Below are positions 1 through 6,475 of a stretch of DNA of 10,114 nucleotides, one piece after another. The DNA lies in the NCBI GenBank assembly GCA_015490105.1, contig WFYK01000179.1:1-10114 (forward strand), given 5' to 3'. The DNA comes from Aquificaceae bacterium. GTDB lineage: Bacteria; Aquificota; Aquificia; Aquificales; Aquificaceae. How positions within the stretch are numbered: position 1 is the first letter of the stretch; each line of letters opens with the position of its first letter. The notes beneath the pieces are model-generated. The model was not told the origin of the DNA, made no database searches, and saw only the letters and a list, made by a program, of their open reading frames with translations. The translations under genes were made by a program, and so were the position numbers.

Positions 1-1670
1 CTTTTAATACATCTTCTAAGCAAATCAACTTTATCTTTTGTGGGAATTATTATGCTAACCAAAGGGGGTGGATCAGGTATAGGATATATTACTCTGTATG
101 TATTGGGAAATTTTCCTTTAACTACCTTGAAATTTTTAATTCCTTTTTCTTTCAAATAATTTGTAATTGCTTTAATACCTGCATCTTCTGTATAATCTTT
201 TGCCTTTGGAGCTTTTGCTGTGGAGTTTTCCCACATTCTCCAGTGGTAGAGTATATATGGTATATGGTATATTTCTTCTTCCTTACACAAAAGAGAAGCT
301 CTCAAAACTATGTCATGATCTTGGGCTCCCTCTGTTCCTTTTCTAAACCCTCCGATTTTGTCAACTATATCTTTTCTAATGACAAGAAGATGAGCTATAT
401 AGTTTTGTGATAACAACAGATCAGGGTTCCAATCAGATTTAAAGTGAGGTTCAAATCTATTACCGTTTTCATCTATCTTGTCCTCATCTGTATAGATTAT
501 CTTCAGATTTGGGTTTTCGTTTATAGCTTCAACAACCATATATAGAGCATGGGGGGCTAACATATCATCATGATCAAGAAAAGCCACAAAATCACCTGTT
601 GCAAGTCTAAGAGCCGTATTACTTGCCTCACATATATGTCCATTCTTTTCTCTAAAAATAACCTTTATCTTTTCTGGATACTTTTTTTGATACTCTTTCA
701 GAACCTGTTTTACATGAGGTTTCGTAGAAGCATCGTCAGCTATACAGAGTTCCCAGTTTGTATATATTTGATCTAAAACAGAATCTATTGCTTCTCTTAA
801 AAATCTTTCAGGTGTATTATAAACCGGCATTATTATACTTATCTTAGGCTGGTATTTAAACTTTTTTGGTTTTTTCTTAATTTTTTCTAAAAGAGGTTTT
901 TCATATTTTTCTATCCAATTATAGTATGGATCCTTAACTTTCATAGGAGAATTATTTAAATCTTTACCTGTTTTCTTAATAATTACTCTCAGCTCATGCT
1001 CTCCTTTTATAAAAGGATTGTAGGGCAACTTTATTTCAAATCCGTGTCTTCCGTCTCCTATACCTGCCTGTTTTAAATCTTCTCTGAAAACATCAGCTAT
1101 ACCTTCAGCAATAACACTTCCGTCCACGAAAACAGCTATCTCCACTTTCTCATTTGGATTCTCTTCATTAAAAGCCCATCCATAAACAACTGAACCTTCT
1201 ACTTTGTCTAAATATCCAATATATGAGTCTATATCCTTAATGTTTTTTATAGCTCTTAATCTTTTTATAACCAATCTTTCTATATTAAAGCTTAAACCTT
1301 CTTCATCCGGAAGCTCAACACTTACATTTTTAGGTTTTTCTTTCAGTTTTAAAAACCCCTCATACCTGCCGAAAGGATTAAGTTCAAGGTGGGTGGATTC
1401 TTTATCTATTAGGAGTTTTATCTTGTCGACTTGTGTTGAGAACTTAATAGTAAGCTTTATCAAGAACATTCCTTTGTTTAGCAATTTAGGAAATTTTCTA
1501 AATTCAACTTGAGGATTTTTGCCTTTTATAACGAAACGCCATGGCCCCTCTGCACTGATTTCAACATTTTTCAATGAAATCTGTTTTTCTAATTCGGAAC
1601 CAGGTATATTAAGAACTCTTTTCAGACCAAATTTGAACAAAGCTTCTTTCAAAAGACGCAAAGCATTCAT
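1..1670 (-). CDS. Two-module GT2 glycosyltransferase, N-terminal part (gene runs off the left edge)
   Basis: 556 complete codons are readable from ATG at 1670 to the window edge, with no stop. Residues ~30-140 form a beta-rich N-terminal domain. Residues ~150-220 carry a 'GWA...R.DL...G.G.HGF' module often seen beside GT2 domains. Residues ~276-480 are a complete GT2 (GT-A fold) domain with the nucleotide-binding ADD (311-313), the metal-binding DHDD (366-369), YTDEDKID (393-400), the acidic QDHD (450-453) and YHWR (475-478). A second GT2 domain begins at ~537 (SIIIPTKD) and is cut by the edge. Such proteins add sugars from nucleotide donors to O-antigen or capsule chains at the cytoplasmic membrane face; donor and linkage cannot be told. 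GC is about one third against about half in most neighbours, with AGA preferred over AGG, suggesting a foreign origin. The AAGGAGGT at 1671-1678 touches the ATG almost directly (1 base after GGAGG), so TTG at 1661-1659 (residue 4) is an alternative start. The layout matches the protein at 2645-4621. Confidence 0.9.
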   Translation of the reverse strand, partial: MNALRLLKEALFKFGLKRVLNIPGSELEKQISLKNVEISAEGPWRFVIKGKNPQVEFRKFPKLLNKGMFLIKLTIKFSTQVDKIKLLIDKESTHLELNPFGRYEGFLKLKEKPKNVSVELPDEEGLSFNIERLVIKRLRAIKNIKDIDSYIGYLDKVEGSVVYGWAFNEENPNEKVEIAVFVDGSVIAEGIADVFREDLKQAGIGDGRHGFEIKLPYNPFIKGEHELRVIIKKTGKDLNNSPMKVKDPYYNWIEKYEKPLLEKIKKKPKKFKYQPKISIIMPVYNTPERFLREAIDSVLDQIYTNWELCIADDASTKPHVKQVLKEYQKKYPEKIKVIFREKNGHICEASNTALRLATGDFVAFLDHDDMLAPHALYMVVEAINENPNLKIIYTDEDKIDENGNRFEPHFKSDWNPDLLLSQNYIAHLLVIRKDIVDKIGGFRKGTEGAQDHDIVLRASLLCKEEEIYHIPYILYHWRMWENSTAKAPKAKDYTEDAGIKAITNYLKEKGIKNFKVVKGKFPNTYRVIYPIPDPPPLVSIIIPTKDKVDLLRRCIK

Positions 1671-1698
1671 ACCTCCTTAAGGTTAATATTTTTATTAG
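1671..1698. promoter_or_regulatory. Short divergent intergenic region with a possible minus-strand promoter
   Basis: Only 28 bases separate the ATG codons of the two divergent glycosyltransferase genes, and the sequence is AT-rich. On the minus strand a -10-like TAATAA (1697-1692) would put a transcript start near 1685, just ahead of the AAGGAGGT ribosome site. The only -35-like element is a weak TTCGAA (1722-1717) with a 19-base spacer, inside the opposing gene. On the plus strand TAATAT (1684-1689) could be a -10, but the transcript would then be nearly leaderless, and no good -35 or ribosome site precedes the ATG at 1699. Promoter assignments are guesses; that there is no room for two separate promoters is certain from the spacing. 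Confidence 0.3.
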
Positions 1699-2694
1699 AT
1701 GAACAGGATATATATATTCGAACACAGCTCCAATCCCTCCACGGATTATTATATTATACCAGCTCTCTCTTCCAAGGGGTTAAAACCTGTCAGGGTAAAT
1801 ATGAGGACTTATATTTACCCTGAGCTGGAGGAGGAGTCTTGGGTCTTTATAATAAGGTATGCAAGTTGGAGGTTTCTGAGATACCTGAAAGAAAAGAGGA
1901 AGAGGATATCCAAGCTTATCTACTTCATGGACGACGGACTGTGGGATGTGAGAGCTCTCCTGTCTCTCCCTCCCCTCTATGCCTTAAGGTTGTTCAAGAA
2001 AGCTTACGTGTTCAGGTCCGCTATCATGAAGCTTGGAGCTGAGGTGTGGGTTTCTACAGATTACTTAGGGGAGAAATATAAAAAATACAATCCGAGGGTT
2101 GTTTACCCCTACCCCCTAGGGCTTGAGAATGTGAGAATGTCCGAGGGTAATCCTAAAGTAGTCTTCTACCACGGGACTTCCTCACACAGGGAGGAGTTCA
2201 GGTGGCTGAGATCTTTTATATCCCTCGCATCGAAGAGGTTCCCGGATGTGCTGTTCGAAGTAGTCCTTGACAGGAAAAACGAAGGGATGTTCAGGGGTAT
2301 TCTGGGTCTTGTGTCTGTGAGACCTATGCGATGGGACTGCTTTTACAGATTTTCCTCTCTGAAATACAGAACTGTGGGTCTGGTTCCCTTGTTCGACACT
2401 GAGTTCAACAGGGGAAGGTCTTGGGTGAAGTTCTACGACATAACGAGAGGGGGAGCTGTTGGTATTTATTCGGAGCATGCACCTTATGCGGACATTATAA
2501 GGAAGTTCGGAGCGGGTGTTGTCCTTCCTATGGAGGAGAAGCTCTGGCTGGAAGCCCTTGAAGAATTGCTCAGCGATGAAGCGGTGAGGAGGAGGATCTT
2601 CGAAAATGCTGTGAAGCTCGTAGATCACCTGAGGAGGGTTTCGGTTGAGTCGTTTAAAAGAGCTGTTGGTGGTCAGGGAGGTGGAGGAGCCTGA
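1699..2694 (+). CDS. GT-B fold glycosyltransferase (family 1/GT4-like)
   Basis: 331 residues. I read it as a retaining-type GT-B glycosyltransferase acting in the cytoplasm on surface-polysaccharide assembly; donor and acceptor are unknown. The N-terminal half (IYIFEHSSNPSTDYYI at 4-19, FMDDGLWD at 76-83, VWVSTDYLGEKY at 116-127) resembles the acceptor-side Rossmann domain. A linker at ~133-145 leads to VVFYHGTSSHREEFRWL (154-170), the usual opening of the C-terminal domain. PLFDTEFNRGRSWVKFYD (230-247) followed by GGAVGIYSEHAPYADII (251-267) is the likely donor-binding region. A TAG directly before the ATG fixes 1699 as the earliest start; no strong ribosome site precedes it. The last residues (GGQGGGGA) lie in the 50-base overlap with the next gene and look like a by-product of that overlap. 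It is probably co-transcribed with the following GT2 gene. The enzyme class is fairly sure, the exact family less so. Confidence 0.75.
   Translation: MNRIYIFEHSSNPSTDYYIIPALSSKGLKPVRVNMRTYIYPELEEESWVFIIRYASWRFLRYLKEKRKRISKLIYFMDDGLWDVRALLSLPPLYALRLFKKAYVFRSAIMKLGAEVWVSTDYLGEKYKKYNPRVVYPYPLGLENVRMSEGNPKVVFYHGTSSHREEFRWLRSFISLASKRFPDVLFEVVLDRKNEGMFRGILGLVSVRPMRWDCFYRFSSLKYRTVGLVPLFDTEFNRGRSWVKFYDITRGGAVGIYSEHAPYADIIRKFGAGVVLPMEEKLWLEALEELLSDEAVRRRIFENAVKLVDHLRRVSVESFKRAVGGQGGGGA
2631..2638 (+). promoter_or_regulatory. Ribosome binding site supporting a TTG start at 2645
   Basis: GAGGAGGG lies inside the end of the upstream gene, 6 bases before TTG at 2645. The strong Shine-Dalgarno match at normal spacing is the reason to accept a TTG start and a 50-base overlap rather than a later GTG. 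Confidence 0.65.
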
Positions 2695-4621
2695 AGGTGG
2701 TTACTATCTGGTGAGAGGAAAGGTGAGGGCAGAAAAGGAAGTGTGCGGTGCGAGGGTGCTGGTCCACTATGCGAACAGAAAGGACGTTCTTGTCCTGCCG
2801 GTTTCGAAGGGTGGGACCATAAACCATATGGTAGAGGTGAGAAAGGGGGCGAAGCTTCTGAGGGTCGAGATCCCACTTCCCGAAAACGGGAAGGTTATTG
2901 AAGAGATAACAATGAGGAGGGTCAGCTTCCTTGGCAGGATATACAGGTTTTACAGGAGGGTTCTTCCCTTATTCCTGTCCAGAAACCCGCTAACGAAGAG
3001 GCTGAAAAGGACAGCAGGTCTTTCTCTGTTCGACGTGGTCCTGAAACCCCGCGAGAGCTACTACAGGGTGAGCTACGCCAGATACAGGAGGATATGCAGT
3101 TTCAAGGATTACGGGGAGTGGGTCGGGGAGTATGTAAAGAAGGAAGAGGAAGCGCTCGCGAAGCTGAAGAGAGATTACGGTGTCAGGTTCCTGATCGTCG
3201 TCCTCAGGGGAGGGTCATCGGAGGAACACCTCCAAAGGACGCTCCTTTCGGTTTCAAGACAGGAATATTCAAGGGTGAGGGTTGTGGTGGGCTACCGGAA
3301 GGATGTTGAGAGGATCTTGAGGAGCTCCGACGAAGATTACGTGATGTTTCTGGAGGAGGGGGATGTGCTTAGCGTCTCAGCTCTGCTCTGCTTTGCGAGG
3401 GTAGCGGAAGAAGCTTATCCGGATGTGGTATATTCGGACAACGACTTCTTGGGCGAGGACGGTGAGAGGAGGTGTCCCTTCTTCAAGCCCTCTTGGAGTC
3501 CCGACTACTTTTTAGAGTTCGACTACGTCCAGTCTCCGGTAGCCTTCAGGAGGGAGCTGCTGAGAGATGTAGAGGAGTTTTCGACCAACTACGAGATTAT
3601 CCTTAGTCTCTTGAAGATAAGGAACCTGAGGATCGTCCACATACCAGCCCTCCTCCTCACGAAGGCTCGAAGGGACGAAGAGAACAGGAAGATCACCGCT
3701 GTTAGGGAGTTTCTGGGTGAGAGGGGCGAGGTTCTCGAAGGTCCTATTGAAGGGACGAGGAGGGTAGTATACAGGGTGGACTCCTTTCCGAAGGTTTCCA
3801 TAGTAATACCGACGGGGGACAGCTACGACCTTTTGAGAAGGTGCATAAAGAGCCTCCTCTCCATAACAGATTACCCGGAATACGAGGTCCTTATCGTGGA
3901 CAACGGCTCTAAAGATGGAAGGGTGTGGTCCCTATACAGGGATCTGGAGGGGAGCGGAAAGGTGAAGGTCCTGCGGGCGGAGTTTCCTTTCAACTTTTCC
4001 AAAATGGTTAATTTGGGTGTTAGGAGTTCGAGGGGTGGGATAGTGTGTCTTCTCAACAACGATACTGAGATCATCCACAAGGAGTGGCTGAAGGAGATGG
4101 TGAGCCACGCCCTCAGAAAGGAGGTCGGTGTTGTGGGGGCGAAACTCGTATACCCCAACGGAACCGTTCAGCACGGGGGTGTGGTGATGGGTATATGGAA
4201 CGGGACGGACCACGCCTTCAAGGGTATTCCGGAAGAATCTCCCGGTTACATGAACAGGCTCATTACCCTCCAGAACTACCTCGCGGTAACAGGAGCCTGC
4301 ATGGTGTTCAGGAGGGAGGTCTTTGAGGAGGTGGGGGGTTTTGATGAGAGGCTTGCGGTGAACTTCAACGACGTCGACTTCTGCCTTAAGGTTTATGAGA
4401 GAGGCTACAGGGTGGTCTGGACACCCCGGGCAAAGCTGATACACTTGGAATCCGCCTCGAGGGGTCAGGACCCTGACACTGCGAGGAGGGAGATCGAGAT
4501 CCTGAGGAGGAGGTGGGGGAAGTATATCGAAGGGGACCCTTTCTACAACCCCAACTTGACGGTTTACAGGACGGATTTTAGTTTGAGCGGTGAGGTAGTC
4601 TTCGAAGTGGATTTCCGGTAA
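2645..4621 (+). CDS. Two-module GT2 glycosyltransferase with a degenerate first module (rhamnosyltransferase WbbL-like second module)
   Basis: 658 residues. A beta-rich N-terminal domain (~10-95) is followed by a basic, helical stretch (~95-175). Residues ~180-340 align by eye with the first GT2 domain of the gene at 1-1670 (VVYSDNDFLGEDG 261-273, FFKPSWSPDYFL 279-290), but the catalytic positions are gone: VVGYR instead of ADDAS, EEGD (237-240) instead of DHDD, NYEI instead of DHDI, LTKAR instead of YHWR. The second GT2 domain (~382-605) looks intact: VSIVIPTGD (384-392), VDNGS (418-422), LLNNDTE (469-475), GGFDE (564-568), NDVDFC (575-580) and HLESASRG (600-607), typical of rhamnosyltransferase-like GT2 enzymes. 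It probably adds one sugar in capsule or O-polysaccharide synthesis, the first module being structural or acceptor-binding. The TTG start is supported by GAGGAGGG upstream. It overlaps the preceding gene by 50 bases and is presumably translationally coupled to it. It converges on the coiled-coil gene with 30 bases between the stops. Confidence 0.9.
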   Translation: MSRLKELLVVREVEEPEGGYYLVRGKVRAEKEVCGARVLVHYANRKDVLVLPVSKGGTINHMVEVRKGAKLLRVEIPLPENGKVIEEITMRRVSFLGRIYRFYRRVLPLFLSRNPLTKRLKRTAGLSLFDVVLKPRESYYRVSYARYRRICSFKDYGEWVGEYVKKEEEALAKLKRDYGVRFLIVVLRGGSSEEHLQRTLLSVSRQEYSRVRVVVGYRKDVERILRSSDEDYVMFLEEGDVLSVSALLCFARVAEEAYPDVVYSDNDFLGEDGERRCPFFKPSWSPDYFLEFDYVQSPVAFRRELLRDVEEFSTNYEIILSLLKIRNLRIVHIPALLLTKARRDEENRKITAVREFLGERGEVLEGPIEGTRRVVYRVDSFPKVSIVIPTGDSYDLLRRCIKSLLSITDYPEYEVLIVDNGSKDGRVWSLYRDLEGSGKVKVLRAEFPFNFSKMVNLGVRSSRGGIVCLLNNDTEIIHKEWLKEMVSHALRKEVGVVGAKLVYPNGTVQHGGVVMGIWNGTDHAFKGIPEESPGYMNRLITLQNYLAVTGACMVFRREVFEEVGGFDERLAVNFNDVDFCLKVYERGYRVVWTPRAKLIHLESASRGQDPDTARREIEILRRRWGKYIEGDPFYNPNLTVYRTDFSLSGEVVFEVDFR

Positions 4622-4651
4622 AGAGATAGCAACCGCTTCACAGCAACGATT

Positions 4652-4972
4652 TCACTTCCGCAGTAGTTCTGAAAGCATCTGTATAACGGTGTCGATTCTG
4701 TGGTTTATCTGGGTTATCTCCTGTCTGAGCTCCTGACGAAGCTGTCCCATCTCTTGCCTGAGCTGCCCTACTTGCTCGTCTATCTTTTGGTTGAGCTGGT
4801 CTATCCTCTGGCTGAGATACCTGAAGTCTTCTTCCTGTTTCCTTTCGAGTTTTTCCATTCTACCTTCAAGCTTGTCTAACCTTTCTTTGATCTCCCTGCT
4901 CCTCTCCTCGACGACCTCGTAGATGACCTCAAGAGTTACCTTCTTTATGACTCCTTTTGCTCTCTCGAACAT
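4652..4972 (-). CDS. Small coiled-coil protein of unknown function
   Basis: 106 residues. From about residue 25 to 104 it is nearly continuous coiled coil, with heptads carrying L, I, M or V at core positions and E, K, Q, R outside (ERLDKLEGRMEKLERKQ at 30-46, QRIDQLNQKI at 55-64). There is an internal duplication of a seven-residue unit, GQLRQEM (69-75) then GQLRQEL (76-82). No signal peptide or membrane segment is seen; the first 20 residues (MFERAKGVIKKVTLEVIYEV) could be an amphipathic helix. Short proteins of this build are common in thermophiles and mostly uncharacterised. It lies 52 bases after kpsT on the same strand, so it may be the last gene of the capsule operon, but nothing in the protein ties it to capsule export. 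The ribosome site is weak: GAGG sits about 16 bases upstream of the ATG. I take it as a real gene because of the regular heptads and its fit between the flanking stops. Confidence 0.7.
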   Translation of the reverse strand: MFERAKGVIKKVTLEVIYEVVEERSREIKERLDKLEGRMEKLERKQEEDFRYLSQRIDQLNQKIDEQVGQLRQEMGQLRQELRQEITQINHRIDTVIQMLSELLRK

Positions 4973-4984
4973 GTCTTTTAATAA

Positions 4985-5001
4985 GTTACCTCAGCTGTAA
5001 C
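4985..5001. repeat. Small inverted repeat upstream of the coiled-coil gene
   Basis: GTTAC (4985-4989) pairs with GTAAC (4997-5001) across a 7-base loop. On the minus strand the loop holds the GAGG that is the only Shine-Dalgarno-like element before the coiled-coil gene. A 5-bp stem is weak and could be chance. Confidence 0.25.
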
Positions 5002-5014
5002 GAAGAAACAATTC

Positions 5015-5030
5015 CTGTAGTAGCTTACAG
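5015..5030. repeat. Small inverted repeat overlapping the kpsT stop codon
   Basis: CTGTA (5015-5019) and TACAG (5026-5030) form a perfect 5-bp inverted repeat with a 6-base loop that includes part of the kpsT TAA. No T-run follows in the minus direction, so it is not a convincing intrinsic terminator. Confidence 0.25.
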
Positions 5031-5687
5031 CGACGAATAAAACTTCCACGCCTCTTCGAAGGTGGGAAACTCGACAGTCCTTCCCTCGAAAAGGACGAAA
5101 AACCTGTTGCAGAAGTTCTTTATGTGGGAGGGTTGGTGGGAGACTATGACGAAACTTCTGTCCTTTCTCTTTTCAAAAAGCTCTTCTTTGCACTTTTCCT
5201 GAAACCTCCTGTCCCCTACCACCGCGACCTCGTCTATTAAGTAACACTCGAAATCGATCGCTATGGAAAGGGCGAAGGCGAGTCTCGCCCTCATACCTGC
5301 GGAGTAGGTCTTCACGGGTTCGTAAAAGTATCTCCCGAGTTCTGAAAACTCTTTGACGAACTCGACCTTGTCCTTCCACGGAACACCGTAAACCCTGCAT
5401 ATGAACCTGAGGTTGTCGAAACCGGTTAAGCTCCCTTGAAAGCCTCCTTGGAAGGCTATAGGCCAGCTGACCTTCATTCTCCTTATAACCTTCCCTTCCG
5501 TCGGCTTCATAACGCCCCCTATTATCTTCACAAGGGTAGTCTTACCGCTTCCGTTTCTCCCGAGTATACCTATCCTGTCCCCGTATCTTATCTCAAGGTT
5601 CACACCCCTCAGGACCCTGTTTATACCTCCTCTTATCCTAAAGTTCTTTTTTATATTCTCAAGCTTCAAATACTTTTCAACTTTCAT
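5025..5687 (-). CDS. kpsT: Capsular polysaccharide ABC transporter ATP-binding protein KpsT
   Basis: 220 residues, the usual KpsT/BexA/CtrD length. It is the cytoplasmic ATPase that drives export of group 2 type capsule (glycolipid-anchored polysaccharide) through KpsM. Visible motifs: Walker A GRNGSGKT (43-50), then the subfamily-typical SWPIAFQGGFQGSLTG (74-89), an ABC signature YSAGM (128-132), Walker B CYLIDEVAVVGD (148-159) with catalytic E153, and the switch histidine H184 in VSHQ. SWPI...GGFQGSLTG and the ELGRYF...VKTYSAGM segment closely match E. coli KpsT as I remember it. There is no C-terminal sugar-binding extension of the Wzt type, so polymer recognition would not depend on such a domain. 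GGTGGAG lies 5 bases before the ATG. It starts 2 bases after the kpsM stop, so the two are surely co-expressed. Confidence 0.96.
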   Translation of the reverse strand: MKVEKYLKLENIKKNFRIRGGINRVLRGVNLEIRYGDRIGILGRNGSGKTTLVKIIGGVMKPTEGKVIRRMKVSWPIAFQGGFQGSLTGFDNLRFICRVYGVPWKDKVEFVKEFSELGRYFYEPVKTYSAGMRARLAFALSIAIDFECYLIDEVAVVGDRRFQEKCKEELFEKRKDRSFVIVSHQPSHIKNFCNRFFVLFEGRTVEFPTFEEAWKFYSSL

Positions 5688-5689
5688 CT

Positions 5690-6475
5690 TTACTCCACCC
5701 GAACTTTCTCCGTCGCTAATCTGAACATAACAAGGCCTATAAAGGTTAGAAACAAGTTAAAAGATGTGGAATAAGAAATGTCATAGTAAGGATGCATTTG
5801 GTTCCCGAAAAAACCATACCTTATCATTTCAAGGTTATGAACACTAGGAAGAAGCAAGGCATAAGGTCTTATCTCAGGGGGGAGCCACTCCACGAGGAAG
5901 AAAGTTCCAGAGCCTATGAAGAGACCTAAGCTTACAGGTCCCCAGACTTTCTGAACTATATCATTGGTCAAGGTATTTAAGGAAGCAACAAAGAAAGAAA
6001 ATCCTAAAGCGAGCCAACACATGAGATACCAACCTAGAACTATGTGGAAGTAGGAGTGAGGGGGCTCTATAACATGGGACATGACAAATACAAATCCAAG
6101 TAACATAAAGACTCCTGTCATAGCGGTTATTTCAAGAAGTATCCTTGAAAGAAATATGTCAATAGGTTTTATGTTCCTGTGATAGAGAAGAGGAAGGTTT
6201 GCCTGAAGACCTGCCATTACCCGAGAGGAAGTTGTAAGCCAGAGTTTGTTGGATATCCATCCAGTGTATATGAAAGTAGCAACGGGAAATCCATGGGCCT
6301 CCCTATGGACTATATAAGACCATATGAAGGTTACACCTACTATGAGTATAATAGGCTCTACAAACAGCCAGAGGAAACCGATGTTTTCCCTGCCGTACCT
6401 TGTTATTATCTCCCTCATCATGAGGGCGTAGATGACCCTAAGCTGTATCTTTAAGGACCTAAAAAAGTCTCTCAT
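5690..6475 (-). CDS. kpsM: Capsular polysaccharide ABC transporter permease KpsM
   Basis: 261 residues, normal for the ABC-2 permease family (KpsM/BexB/CtrC). It forms the inner-membrane channel that works with KpsT. About six membrane segments are seen: ~33-57, ~66-88, ~112-133, ~143-168, ~178-198 and ~237-254. The cytoplasmic N-terminal helix ends in MMREIITRYGRENIGFLW (19-36), equivalent to the LREI.TRFG...LGYLW of E. coli KpsM. YHRNIKPIDIFLSRILLE (98-115) matches the conserved NYR.VKPID...AR.LLE loop. The ATG overlaps the kpsE stop (ATGA). GGAGG stands only 1 base from the ATG, so translation probably relies on coupling to kpsE rather than an ideal ribosome site. GC is about 40%, lower than kpsT and kpsE on either side; hydrophobic codons explain part of this. 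Confidence 0.95.
   Translation of the reverse strand: MRDFFRSLKIQLRVIYALMMREIITRYGRENIGFLWLFVEPIILIVGVTFIWSYIVHREAHGFPVATFIYTGWISNKLWLTTSSRVMAGLQANLPLLYHRNIKPIDIFLSRILLEITAMTGVFMLLGFVFVMSHVIEPPHSYFHIVLGWYLMCWLALGFSFFVASLNTLTNDIVQKVWGPVSLGLFIGSGTFFLVEWLPPEIRPYALLLPSVHNLEMIRYGFFGNQMHPYYDISYSTSFNLFLTFIGLVMFRLATEKVRVE

Noticed and set aside
570..1512. Plus-strand open frames of 68 and 102 codons opposite the AT-rich glycosyltransferase gene
   Set aside because: The minus-strand reading gives a continuous, motif-rich GT2 protein. These frames are hydrophobic shadows of its AT-rich codons.
2182..2628. 148-codon open frame on the minus strand opposite the GT-B gene
   Set aside because: It is a shadow of a coding gene; the residue mix rich in H, P and R looks like antisense translation rather than a protein.
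3932..4444. 170-codon open frame on the minus strand inside the GT2 gene
   Set aside because: It lies opposite the most conserved GT2 motifs of the plus-strand gene and shows no domain or ribosome site of its own.
4622..4651. Possible bidirectional terminator between the converging GT2 and coiled-coil genes
   Set aside because: The 30 bases contain no stem of useful length and no T-run on either strand.
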